A stretch of 64,000 bases of DNA from Asterias amurensis (GCF_032118995.1 NC_092669.1:4153501-4217500); one strand, 5' to 3'; positions 21,103 through 32,639 are shown, counted from the first letter of the stretch. Translations and numbers: made by a program. Notes: generated by a model not told the origin, from the letters alone.

Positions 21103-22682
21103 CAGAGTATTGTACAATACTCAAGTTGTTTGCAAATTTTGACAATAAATATTAGCGGTGTCGTCCTTGACCGTTTGTCATACTTTGACACTTTTCCCCA
21201 CTGGATTGATCGTCATAAATATACGAAGCAATGAATCAACAAACCGAAGGATTATTTCATATAATTCACACCTTTAATTTTATTTGGACAGTGCCAAAAA
21301 TTCACAAATTTAATTGTATTGGGACAATGCTAAAATATTTCACAAGAACTTCTTGTGAAGTGCATATCATGCGTGCACACTACTGGTTGGTATAACAATG
21401 ATTACAGAGCGACCATTGCACTTTTTAATGGGTAAAGGTGGCCCAGGGGCCTATTTCATAGAGCTGCTAAAAGGGACACGCCTTGGATCAGTCGAGTTGG
21501 TCTATGAAAAGCGTTTGAAACTAACATGTTAAAAAATAATGCATGGTTAGAAAGATATTTTAAAGGTGTTATTTAAAGTATAACCCTCCACACAAGCATG
21601 CCTCGTTAATTACACAATTTTATCTTTACTTTGCAAGCTAACACGGTTGGCCTTTTATGGAGTAAAAAACTTGACTCCACAAAATGGCGAGTCAGAGCAT
21701 ACTGATCAAAATGTCGAGTCAAGCACCCCAACTCATTAATAATCAGTACTGATGTACATGTTCTTACATGGTTTACTATACCTTTCTATATCATATTTCC
21801 ATCATGCAAAGTTTCAAATACTACTTTTTAGTCAAACAGTAGTAAATTTTGAAGACCCCAATAGTTTTTTTAGTGAATTCTGATTCAAAAAGATCTTTAT
21901 CTCTTTGATTTTTTGAATGATACAAAACCAAACTGGGTCAAAGGTCACGATAACATATTAAAGGTGGTTTCTGCCCCAACCTCATGGTAAGTCGGATCGC
22001 GCAATAAATTGGGGTGCATTCATTGCTCATTCAAGCACAGCTTTTTTTAAAATCAAAATCTGAAGACATGAGGTAAAAAAGTGCGTTGGTCTGACACGGA
22101 ATGGCCCTTGAAAGCTGAAGGTCAACAAACTATCAAAGTGCGTGTGTAGAAATTTCGATTTGAAAATGACTATTGGTCTGGAGCCATTCTCTGAATTCAG
22201 AAGCAGTCATCGAAAACAGTTTCTTTACAAGAAAAATCAGAGAGTGGAACAGCCTCCCATCAATCAAAATTTCTTTGTGTTCCCTAGGGCCCAATTTCAT
22301 AGCTGCTAAGCACAAAAATTTGCTTAGCATGAAATTTCTTCCTTGAAAACAACAGGATTACCCAACCAAATTTCCATTTGTTGCAAGTTTCTTGTTACTG
22401 GTATTCAGTTGTTGTTTGCTTATCCTGAAAATCACGTGGAAATTTGGTTGGTAATCCTGACCTGAGGCAACAATTCCATTTTTTGTTGGGAACTAACTTT
22501 TGAAAGGAAATTCAAAGTTGAATTCATAAATAAAATTTTGAAAATGTATGGTGGTCGGAAACGGAGGAGTGTCGGGCAGGTTTTCCAGTCTCCCAGGGAA
22601 TTCTACCGGCAGTTACCGGTATCCGCTAGAGATTCTGTCCACGGTCTGAGAAGGAGAATCCTAAAGAGGGCGCTATCGCAAT
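21103..22682. repeat. Segmental duplication, unit 2
   Basis: A close copy of 19044-21096, arranged in tandem in the same orientation. It differs by lacking the family B insertion and about 95 bases, by a small insertion near 21575, and by scattered substitutions. Confidence 0.8.
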
Positions 22683-22859
22683 AAGTTTGTACACAGTTTG
22701 CCATGTTGAGGGACCGAATCTCCGGGGGGACAGAATCTCCTGCCACACCGTGCAAGTTTTCAGGCACCAACCACTGTGGGCAGAACCCTAGAGAAGTTAA
22801 ATTTGAGTGGTACCTTTCAAATTCTTTATCTTTGGCATGAAGACAATCCCATCACGACA

Positions 22860-24913
22860 TCACAGTCCCATCATGAGTTTGTTTTTAGCCGGAGTAGGTA
22901 GTAGGTTTCTCCGCCGGCGGAGACTTACACCAACCCCGTAATCTGCTTCTGGTGTGTCGTATGCAAGAACACAACCTCTGCTCGAAGACTTCTTCGTCTT
23001 TGGCCAATAGCTTTTCTTCTTCCCATGGTCTAAATCGCTAGAATATGAAGCGTTCAATTTCTGTCTCATTGATCTGCGCCTACAATTTTTTTCAGGTGAC
23101 GTGGAGTCTCTTAATTCAAGTGAAGATCTCTTCATTGATTTCTGTTCAGCACTGTCGGTGGCATGAGTGTTTCCGACGTTAAAGCGTGTTCTTAAAACTC
23201 GTCTTGAGTTCACCACATTTTTGCCGGTGGATGGAAAGATGTCACTATCTTCATCAATGTTGTCTGATGAACTTTCTTTAATTTGATGTCTAGTATTGTG
23301 AAATTTTCGTTGATTGTTTTCTTCCTGGCCACTTCTGATTGAACCAGCTTCTAGAGGGAGGTCAACATCTTTGTTTGTTCGTTGTGGATTATTCCATGTT
23401 TGGTGGATGGTTTCAGATCGTGAACGTCTTCGTTGGGCACGGGTGCGGCCAAGCTCACCAACTCGAGGCCTCCGCTTTTCAGCTGATTTAGACTCACGAC
23501 CTGATAGTAATCCCAAGGGATTAGATGTTGGGGATGATGATCCCAAATCATACACAGTCAAGGTAACTGATGAATCTGATGAACTTGTTAATTCTCCACC
23601 AGTGGCAATCTTTCCTCTCTTGTCTGCAGCCTTCTTCATGAACTGCAAACTTGTGTAGTGACACGCTGCGTCTTTCCTTGTAATCTCCCTTCTCTGGGTC
23701 TGAGTTGGGTCCAGGGTGCAGGCTGCTCTGCAGCGTCTTTGGCGTCTTGGTGGGGTGTATGGTGCATTTGGATCTAACTGTGGCGACACCTATTTTTACA
23801 CAAAAAAAAGCAACTAGTAAGAAACATCCACCATCACTCTATCAGGATAGATACTAATTTTGTAAATTATAACAAAGGGAATCAGTAACTCTAACACTTA
23901 ATACAGATCAGCAAATAGAAACTTAAAATGTATTAATTTGTATACTTTGAAAATATTGTAGATCTTAAAATGTGCCATCTTGTTTAAAGGTCTACAACTG
24001 GAAGTGGAAGATTTGTGGAAACTTGAAGGCAGTGGACACTATTGGTAATTGCTCAAAATAATTATTAGCATGAAACTTTACTTGGTATCGAGTAATGGGA
24101 AGAGGTTGATAGTATAAAACATTGTGAGAAACGGCTCCCTCTGAAGTGACGTAGTTTTCGAGAAAGAAGTAATTTTCCACGAACTTGATTTCGAGACCTC
24201 AGATTTAGAATTTGAGGTTTCGAAATCAAGCATCAGAAAGCACACACAACTTTGTGTCGTGACACAAGGTTTTTTTTTCTTTCATTATTATCATCTTGCA
24301 AATTCGACGACCGATTGAGCTCAAATTTCACAGGTTTGTTATTTTATGCATGTGTTGAGATCCACCAACTGTGAAGACTAGTCTTTGACAATTACCAATA
24401 GAGTTCACTGTCTTTAAGCACCAAGTCACACAGAAAAGCAACGAGTGATTTTCAAGATGGCACCATATACATGTAATAATGAACTGAGGAAAATGATAAT
24501 TAGGCCTTACGCTTATTATTTTAAAAATGTTTTGCCACACATCTGGAACACTCTACCACTTAATCTTAGATATTGTCTTTGAACCACAAAATTTGAATCT
24601 CTGATCAAAACTTATCTTGTGTCACATGTTTTCAAGATCTAACTTTGTTGTGTCTGTTTTCTTTTGGTTTTTGTTTTACACCCGGCAGGGTGATGTGCAC
24701 AGGTATTACTATTTTAGTATAATAAACCAATGATCATAATAAATTATTATTTACCCAAGATTGCAATTTTTCTGTCACCGGAACAAGCTCTGCTCCAACT
24801 GGATTTCTCGCTGAAAAAACAGGACTTGGGTAATGACGACTTGCTTCAACTGGACTCTCTGTGAACACAAGAGGGCGCTTTCTTGAGTTTCCTTTCTTTT
24901 TCCGCCTTGCCAT
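22860..24913 (-). CDS. RHNO1: RHNO1 (RHINO), 9-1-1-interacting nuclear protein
   Basis: Two coding exons, 24755-24913 (53 codons, ATG in MARRKKK) and 22860-23789 (309 codons plus stop), give 362 residues. In vertebrates RHINO binds the RAD9-HUS1-RAD1 clamp and TopBP1 and supports ATR checkpoint signalling. Two conserved parts identify it. Residues 52-59 read SWVSPQLD, matching human SWVSPDFD, the RAD1-binding segment; the intron falls exactly after the tryptophan. The C-terminus has DTPEADYGVGV (from residue 331) followed by an arginine run and NLL, matching human DTPEDKYGIKV and its basic tail. The basic N-terminus also agrees. The middle is low-complexity and basic, making it about 120 residues longer than human. 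A probable 5' UTR exon ends at 26232. Head to head with FOXM1, as in human. Identification is by recall of the human protein. Confidence 0.85.
24023..24417 (+). mobile_element. TTAA-MITE family A in RHNO1 intron
   Basis: GAAGGCAGTGGACACTATTG at the left; AGTTCACTGTCT plus TTAA at the right. Lies wholly inside the intron between the two RHNO1 coding exons. Confidence 0.7.
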
Positions 24914-24952
24914 GTCAAGTTTCTAAGCTGCTTTGTTTGACAATTGAGTTGC
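24755..24952 (-). CDS. RHNO1: RHNO1 first coding exon
   Basis: Acceptor TTTGTAG precedes 24952, the start codon is at 24911-24913, and the donor GTAAAT follows tryptophan 53. The exon encodes the basic N-terminus (MARRKKKGNSRKRP) and ends inside the RAD1-binding motif. Confidence 0.8.
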
Positions 24953-26231
24953 CTACAAATGTACATCAAAACATAAATGAGATACATACAGAAGTGCAGG
25001 AGTTAAATAGAGTTTGGGAGAAAAAACAAACCCAGTTGTAATGAATAAAGAAATCAGGAAGAAACATTCTCTTCGCATTTTCAACAAGTTGACTATATAA
25101 TCACTAATCATCAGACTAATAAGTGACTACATGTATGTTTTGTGTTTTTCGAAGCCACCACTTCAGCTTTGGATTCAACTGGATTCAGCTCAGGCTAGCT
25201 GTTTATGACAGTGTTGCGCATGCTGGTTTCAGACGAGAGGACAGAGCCTAAAGCCGAGACAATTGACATGACCCCTTAACCAAGCATATAAACCTCACCA
25301 CTGTTTTTGTTGCTATCCAGTCAAGTCGGTCCTATCCGGTCCTATAAAAAGTCAACTCAAATCCGACCTAATTAAGTCAACTCGGTTTAAGTAAAGTAAG
25401 TTATCTAGAAAACTAGACCTCCATCTTCTTGTTAAAAATCTTAGTAAGTTTGTAAAAGATTTTTTTACAATTTTTACAATACTTTTTTTTTACAAAAATT
25501 ATTTGCTAGGCCTAGGCTTATTATTTTTTTTTTTAAGAAAAATAAATGGATAACTTTCCAAAAGGCGCCACCACTCTTTCACTAATTTTTACAAAAGAAT
25601 CTCATTGTTAAGGTAAATACTAATATTATTTCATATCGAATGAAGTGGTGGCGCTATACAGACATTTTTTCAAAAAATTGAATATTTTTTTATGTGGCTG
25701 TAAAATAGTGTAATAGCCCCCCCTACTAAAATAACAAAAATATCATTAGTTACCACAACAGTAAACACTCAACAGACAGAGAGATGGGGAGATATTGGGA
25801 GTTTAAATTCAACTTTAATTATTAATTTAAATTAAAAGTGCAAAGAAAATGTCCCAACCAAAACAAAGTTAGTTAAAAAGTCATCTCGGTTCTCGGCCCT
25901 GGCTAATTCTACCCGAACCAAGTTGATCCCCCTTTCCTCCTCCATGGTTGACCTATTTCTTTGGAGCTCTTCGACCCGGCCACGCCGCCGGAGTCGAGCG
26001 TTTCACATCCTATACCGACCTCGACTACAGACAATGAGTCTGAGATGTGTGTGCCACCATCCTATGCCCAGTGCATGCAGTGCAGTCAGTTGCGGAATTG
26101 CATGTGTCGTCAAGCAAGTGTGAATTATTTTTATAAAACAAAACCGACTGTCCACTGACAAAGTAAAGCAACACCCCACAAAATTAACATACCTCATTGA
26201 AACTGTACCTAGAAATGTAGTGATTACTTAC
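24953..26231 (-). other. Probable RHNO1 5' intron
   Basis: Bounded by a minus-strand donor GTAAGT at 26226-26231 and an acceptor TAG at 24953-24955. It contains a small hairpin element at 25564-25656 (GCGCCACCACT and AGTGGTGGCGC arms) and AT-rich sequence. No other gene is seen. Confidence 0.5.
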
Positions 26232-26645
26232 CTTTCATGAATGTCTACATTGCCAAAGACTGTAAAATAGCCTACTTTTTGAAACAGACGATTTAATTTT
26301 GTGTGCAGATGACATTTTGTGTTGTTTCAATCTTCCCGCATATACCGTTGCTTTTACAACGGCTTATTTGATTGGTCAAATTTATCGTACTACGCGTCAG
26401 TGCTCAAGATCAACCAATCAAGTGTTGTGTATCAGTCCATTAAAAAACGTCAACGAGCTCGCGCGAGAAAGAGCGAGGTTTAGAATTCTCTATTCTGATT
26501 GGTCGGTAAGACCACAGGGAAGTTTAAATAGACCTTTGCATAGATTATGAGATTGTCTGCGTGGAATGTAAAAACCAACACCGAGAACCTGTGAGATTCC
26601 TCGTTATTCTTTGTCTATTTGTAAAAATTGATTGCAGTCAGAAAG
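26232..26645. promoter_or_regulatory. Bidirectional RHNO1/FOXM1 promoter
   Basis: Two 5' UTR exons of opposite direction appear to end here: GAAAG then GTAAGT on the minus strand (26232) and GAAAG then GTAAGA on the plus strand (26645). Between them are three CCAAT boxes: ATTGG at 26371, CCAAT at 26414 and ATTGG at 26498. A CTCGCGCGAG motif next to an E2F-like TTTCTCGCGC (minus strand) lies near 26459-26470, and a TTTAAA at 26523-26528 could serve as a non-canonical CHR. CCAAT boxes upstream of a CHR are the known layout of G2/M genes. The motifs are seen; transcription start sites and function are inferred. Confidence 0.6.
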
Positions 26646-27290
26646 GTAAGATAGTAATTGTCTGTATGTGTAGATATAATTGGGCTGTTTTAGAGGTTAA
26701 AAATGGTATATTTCACATAGAAAGCAGTTTTTTAGTGGCTTACATTTTGTTGACCTGTTTTGACGTTTCACATTCACGACACTTGATTGTGTTCATTGTT
26801 GTGTCTGTGTGGTGGTGGTTGCGCTGCATGCAGCTAGTTCATAACTAAATGAAACGGTAATATAGTTGGATTTAGAGTAGAAATTAATGCAGTTTTTTAT
26901 TGTTCATTATTCTTTAATTTAATCCTGCGTAGGCAATATGATTATGAGTATGACGGGCAGGGGAAGGAAATTTTTATTTTTTAGGTTTAGTTAGGGGGGG
27001 TGGTCAGGGTGGTTGTCATTTTCAGATTTAGTTTATAAATTCTACTGATTTTTTTAACACGTTTTTGATTTCCCCGTGAACAAAAACATGTTTTATTTTT
27101 AAGTAAGTAAGTGTTTGCTTTGAACATTGATTGGTCATGTTGGTACATCAATTTATTAAAAAAATGCCAGCCAGAAGATTTTTTATATTTTTATTAAAAC
27201 ACACCCACCCAGTCCACCCAGACTTTCCTGAACAAAATCTCTGCTGCCTGCATGGCTCATGTGCTGTGTTAATCAATTATTAAAAAATTC

Positions 27291-27432
27291 ATCCGATTTT
27301 AGACCCAGTAACTGGGGCGCTGTATTCCTTTTTCGAAATGTTTGTCATTTTCTGTCGTATGACCGATAATGTCAAAATTAAAAAAAAAGGAGTAGGCCTA
27401 CAGCGCCCCAGTTACTGGGTCTAATCCGATTT
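27291..27432. mobile_element. MITE with 25-base perfect ends and 9-base target duplication
   Basis: ATCCGATTT at 27291-27299 is repeated at 27424-27432. The element between (27300-27423, 124 bases) has perfect 25-base inverted ends starting TAGACCCAGTAACTGGGGCG. Nine-base duplications are typical of Mutator-like elements. Lies in the FOXM1 5' intron. Confidence 0.75.
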
Positions 27433-27741
27433 CACATCATTGTCATCAGTCAGGCAGATTTTAAGTTTTTAGTTCCTATTTGAATTGATCACTTCAGATA
27501 AATTTGAACTTTGATTTTGAAGCAAGAAAAAAAACCTGAACAAATTAAATTTAATTTACGATCAATGCTCCAGTCTGACTCTTGATTTTTGGAACCAGAA
27601 AAGCTGTGAAAGAAATCACTGAATCAACCTGATCCGACCTAGTCAAACCCTGTCAGTCAGTGTCACAGCAAAACTCTAAATCCTCCTGACTGTGTTTATT
27701 TTCTTTCAGAAGAAGTTCAAATCCATGAGTCTTGTGTCAAA

Positions 27742-30700
27742 ATGAGTAAATACAGCATGGCAGACAGAGTAGAGCTCTCTGAAGCTCTGCGAAGCATCTT
27801 AGATGATTCTGACAATGATGAGAAGGAAAACATCAACATGGCAAGCATGCTTTCACCATCACCGAAGATTACTTCGCCACTCCCACACGTTCGATCCTAC
27901 GCCAGCACACCCATCATGAAGAAGAACAGCGCATCTGGGCGGCCAAAATCTGTTCTTACGCCATCCAGATCACAAAATATTAACAACAATGTTGAGAAAC
28001 GTAGGTCGGTCGGGTTTGAGATTGTCCAATCCCCGCCGAAGAAGCGTCGCCATGCCAACCAAGTCATCATTCTGCGGCAGCCGAGGAAACATCACAGACA
28101 GTCCAAACCGTGCACCAAACCATCGACAAGTACTAATGTACAAACAAACACTGGTGGAAGATCTGATTTGAGTTTGGACAGTTCCAAAACGCAGGGAATA
28201 AAGAGAGAGTTTACTGTGGAATTAGAAACAGGCACAGCAACATCTCCGCCTGAGCAAGAAGAGTTCGATTTAACTAGGACCCCTTTCTCATCACCAATCA
28301 TCCAGCCCCCTCCTGCATCTAAAAATGTCATGCTCACCACACCCCCGAGATCATCTGCTTTCGCTACACCGAGCTCATCCGAGAAGTGTCTTGAAGCAGC
28401 GATAGAGTCCCAGATTAAAATGGAACTAACAGAGGAGGAGATTGAGTCCGGTCTCCCGATGCTCGACGGACTTGACCCAACAGCGTCACCACTCTGTCAC
28501 TTCACGGACAGCAACCAACGGCAACTGTATTCTGAACTATCGACGTTGGAGGATGAAAATGGGGTCACCACGTGGCCATCCAATCAAGAGGAGGCTCTCC
28601 AGATAGCAGCCAATCAGCAGCTGATACAACTGGGAGGGAAACTGTTTTATAGCAACGGGGAGCAGTTCTTGCAAGGGGGCTTTCCAAACGGGAGATGGAT
28701 AACACGAGGTAAGCCCCTGAAGACGTTTACGAAAACAGACCTGGGGCCGATTTCTCAAAGCAAACAAATTCAACACAAGACACTTTGTCGGTATTACCAT
28801 AGTGATTTGTATTGTGACATCACACTTAACTTGAGGCAACTACGATTGGTTTGCAGTTAAGATCAATCTAAGCTCTTTTAGAAATCGACCCCATGGTCCA
28901 ATTTCATGGCTCTGCTTACCGTTAAATTCTGCGCTTACAATCACCATTCTCTGCGCTAGCTGTGCAAAGAGTGCCTAGTGTCATGAGGAGTGTGCACACG
29001 CACCTAAGCAAAATGTTCGTGCAAACCTTTTAAATACGCTTTTAGTGTAATGCTAATTCCCTGCTTCTGTAAGCGACACAATTGATTCACCTTTGAAGCT
29101 GACGTAGTCCTGACTATTTTATTGTAGTAGAAAAACAGTAGTTGCAACTCGACTAAAAAGCAATCAATAGTCGTGAGTAGTGACTTTGAGTTGACGTAGT
29201 CACCCAGGCTTACCTTGCATACACGCCCAGACGGGCCAATCCAAAAGATAAAACTAGCTACAATGGCACAAATCGCTCAACTGCATTTAAAAATAAAATT
29301 AAATAAAAAAATACCAGAAAATATTCTCTAAATTTAGTGTAATAATCGGATATCTTTCTTTCTTGACTTTGTGTAGGGACAAGTGCAGACGATAGCCTTA
29401 CCAACATCACATGGCTGAAGAGAATGTCGGCTCCGGACCTCGACCCTAACTCTCTCCAATCCACTCAGGTCAGTACAAGAAAAAACAAACACAAAGCAAC
29501 CAGTGCCCTAGGATTGCGTTAAATGTCTGTCGTGGTGATGATCTTGCAATCTTGAGCAGTATTTGGCCGAGAAAAAAAGAAAAGAAAACAAAGGCCATTG
29601 CCTCCACGCCCCCTGAACATTGCCTTAGTGCCCTTGAGAAGCTCCAGGAGGAAACGCCTTGACAGTGTCCTTGCCCTTTCAAAAACAAAGTATAAAGGCC
29701 TGTATAGTTGCACTAGAGTTGTTAAAAAAAAATTCAAAATTTTGGATTTCTTTGCAATTAGACTATAGTTTGTTAAACTAAAATTTGTGATTTCTTTGCA
29801 ATTAGATGGCCGATCCGAGGTACGAGCGTCCGCCCTATTCCTACAGTACACTGATCCAGTTTGCAATCAGTAGTTCCCGTGTCGGTAAGATGACGCTGCG
29901 AGAAATCTACGCCTGGATAGAAGAGACCTTCCCATACTTCAAATCAGCAAAGGCGGGTTGGAGGGTAAGCTTGAATTTACGTCAGCTCAAGTAGAGTTGA
30001 TTTTACAACCCCTCAATCCTTTCAGCACAAATGTTACTACATTGCACCTTCGGCAAACAATATGCCACAATGCACCATGGGAATTAAACATTAGTTGCCT
30101 CTAGTGTATGAGTCACAACTATTTGGGCCGTTTTTTTTTGAGGCGCGACTAGTCAAGTAGTAAATTTCACTAGTCGCCCTGGCTTGGTGATGGGTATCTC
30201 TTGGTTTAAAGTATTGTGTTAATTTCTGTTTTTGCTAATCCATTTTTTAGAATTCCATCCGACACAATCTGTCGCTCCACAAGATCTTCATCCGTGAGCC
30301 ACCGATTAACCACGGCCAGCCGGCGTTCTGGACCCTCCGATCCGGAACTGTTGTCCGCCTCCCTGAACAAAGGATGTACGTCGCTGACCTGGAGCATGGA
30401 GGCACCCTGCTGCAGGAGATTGCCCCGCCCCCGTCGATGATGCAACCCAATGTGATGATGGGTCCTCATCCAGCTACTCAATCTCAGCAGGGCGGGTTCT
30501 TTCAGGGCGGGGCCATGCCACAGATTGTGATGGTCCCGCCCCCAGGTGGTGTGGTCGGCAACAATGAAGGGACCAAGATGAAAGCGTCATCAGGTAGGCT
30601 ACTCCATACACAGTACACATTTTTCCATACAGGGGGCCCAGTTTCATGGCTCTACCGCCAAATTTCGGCCTACGATCACTATTCTCCGCACACAGCAGGC

Positions 30701-32188
30701 GCCATTTTTCTGCAATAGCTGCGTAGGCGTAGAATGCCTAGTAACATGGAGTACGCACGCGCAAAAGCCAAAATTTCCTGCTTACCTTTGAAATACGCTT
30801 GCAGTAAGCACAGAATTCGCTGCTTCCGTAAGCACCTATTCTTTGCCGATTCAGTACAAGTTAATTACTAAACTGCATAATATTTTAGGTGCTGAAAATG
30901 CTGAAATATGCTAATAGTAAAGAGTAAAAAATGAATTATGCCTAAACGCATTTGCTAAATAATGTGATTTGTTGATATTATTACCGTATGTCACTTTGTG
31001 GGACCAGCGGCGATGTTTTTGTTTGAGGATTTCTGAGAGAAACTATAAAATTGTACTAGTTAAATTTTGAGTACCGGTACTTATTTTATAATTACAGATG
31101 CAAGGTTTCATGTAACATGTTTTGGGTTAACTTAAACAGTGTAATTTGAACCCCTGACGTTTGCCATGCTAGAGCATTTTGTAACATTTGCCCTTGTTTT
31201 CTATTTTATCGCAGCCTTTGCATCCAAGGCCAAGAAACCACCACTGATCCTTCCCAGGGGAAGCCAGCCCTACGCTTTGGTCCCCGTCCCCCTACTACTT
31301 CCCCCTGGCCAAACCTCAGGGGATCGACCGACAAACCTCCCGCACATTCTCTCCCCGGTTATCATGGGCGGAGTCCGACGTTTCGCACCGCCACGACAAA
31401 TGGTCGGGGGACGCAAGGTGGTCCCGATCGCTCCAAAGATTAACCCAAACGACGTCTCGTCAGTGCCTATGATGAACCACAGCGGCCATCTATCCATGAG
31501 TAACACCAGCTCGGGGTCCGACTCAGGAATAGATCTCAGCAATCAGAGCATGACACCCGGTCTAGGATCAAAGTCCGGGCACACCAGTTTCGCTAAGACC
31601 GAGTCTACCCCGAACAGGGAGCTACCGTTCTCGAAGAAGAAAGGCCAGAAGAGGAAATCCTTGCCCAAGATTTGGGAGGACATTGAAGAGACGGAAGCGG
31701 AGGATTCCTTCACGGCCTTCTTCGAACAGGAGCTCTGCTCTTCACCCAAACAAGAGCCTCGTCCCAAGGGCATGCCTGTCGTCTCGACACCCTGCAAGTC
31801 GGCCGATCTTCAGACCTGGCTCTCACCCCTGCGCAGCTTCACACCATTCAAGAACACCCCTCTCGACGGCGACAGTGCCATCTTCCAGGACCTGCAGGAC
31901 GACCTTTCCCTGAACTCGATCCAGACCGGTCTGACCCCAAACTTCAAAGGTCGTCTACGAGGGGGTAGCGCAACGAGAGGTCCGAGGTCAAATCTGGGGT
32001 CTCTCGGGGACTTTGGTTTACCCGGACTGACCCCAGAGAAAAATCCGAACAGTGAGGGTGACCACAACCAGAGTTTTGGTCATATATTTGGTGATCTGAA
32101 CGTCAGCTTGGATATGGGAAATCAAGGTCTGGACATTGGAGAGTTGAACTGGTCAGTCTTCTCCCCCAACAAGCAGCAAGTTACTTGA
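27742..32188 (+). CDS. FOXM1: FOXM1, forkhead box M1 transcription factor
   Basis: Five coding exons: 27742-28708, 29377-29468, 29806-29964, 30251-30593 and 31215-32188, giving 844 residues with all splice phases compatible (human 763-801). FOXM1 drives G2/M gene expression in the nucleus. The forkhead domain spans about residues 360-450 over exons 3-4: RPPYSYSTLIQFAI, MTLREIYAWIEETFPYF, then the recognition helix NSIRHNLSLH (407-416) intact. SLTNITWL before it matches FOXM1's SLTNIQWL. The C-terminus ends with a GLDIGELNWSVF stretch, matching GPDNINWSQF of the vertebrate transactivation domain. A KEN box sits at residues 28-30, and a PPKKRR basic signal lies nearby. The start codon is the first in frame after the acceptor at 27710; an upstream ATG at 27725 opens a frame that stops at once. 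Introns carry family J repeats (28890-29060, 30632-30840). Confidence 0.92.
29565..29703 (-). repeat. Family G repeat fragment in FOXM1 intron
   Basis: Related to the elements at 38545-38706 and 62904-63097: a CCTTGCCC-TTTCAA block and GGCCATTGCC/GGCCTGTATA, in inverse orientation. Confidence 0.4.
29806..29964 (+). CDS. FOXM1: FOXM1 forkhead exon, first half
   Basis: Encodes residues 354-406, from MADPRYERPPYSY to the KAGWR that ends helix 2; donor GTAAGC. The next exon (30251-30593) begins NSIRHNLSLH, the DNA-recognition helix, so the intron divides the domain at the classical position before helix 3. Confidence 0.9.
30251..30593 (+). CDS. FOXM1: FOXM1 forkhead exon, second half
   Basis: Encodes the recognition helix and the wing region (PAFWTLRSG) and then a proline-, glutamine- and methionine-rich linker. 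Ends phase 1 at donor GTAGGC. Confidence 0.88.
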
Positions 32189-32639
32189 GTTGTCAAATTC
32201 TTTAAACGTATTTTCACGCATTTCCCTTTTAACTTGCCATGTTTTGAATACAATTTCAATGGCCCACCTTGAGGGCAGTATTTTGTATTTATGATGACCA
32301 TTCATTGCACGGAACTTCTTGTCTTGTAAGCAGCATTTTAGGGGAGTTAAATGGCAATACATGTAAGTCATTTGCAAATTACTTGGATTTAATTTTTTGG
32401 TACATAGACTTGCTTAGTCACAATGACAAGTACCACGATGGTTTCATTATCAATCAGCACCAAATTTCATGAAGCACCAAAAGTAGCGAAGCATAACAAA
32501 ATTACATGTATGCTTACCAGACTAAGACTACCTTACCAGCAAAAATATTATGTCAAGTGTAACATACATGTTGTACCCATGCTTAGCAAAATGGCATTTG
32601 TGACTGGTATCCTGCAGTGCTCATTTCTGCTATGTACTT

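Noticed and set aside
22133-22330. 65-codon minus-strand frame identical to one at 20546-20743
   Set aside because: The identity comes from the segmental duplication, not from coding constraint. The frame spans the start of a family D fold-back.
23314-23658. Plus-strand open frame of 114 codons
   Set aside because: It is the antisense of the RHNO1 second exon.
24328-24987. Separate small genes on the minus strand between the RHNO1 exons and upstream
   Set aside because: One frame lies in a family A MITE. The other overlaps RHNO1 exon 1 in a different frame, and the RHNO1 frame explains the region better.
26299-26550. Plus-strand open frame of 83 codons upstream of FOXM1
   Set aside because: It covers the CCAAT-box promoter block and has no protein similarity.
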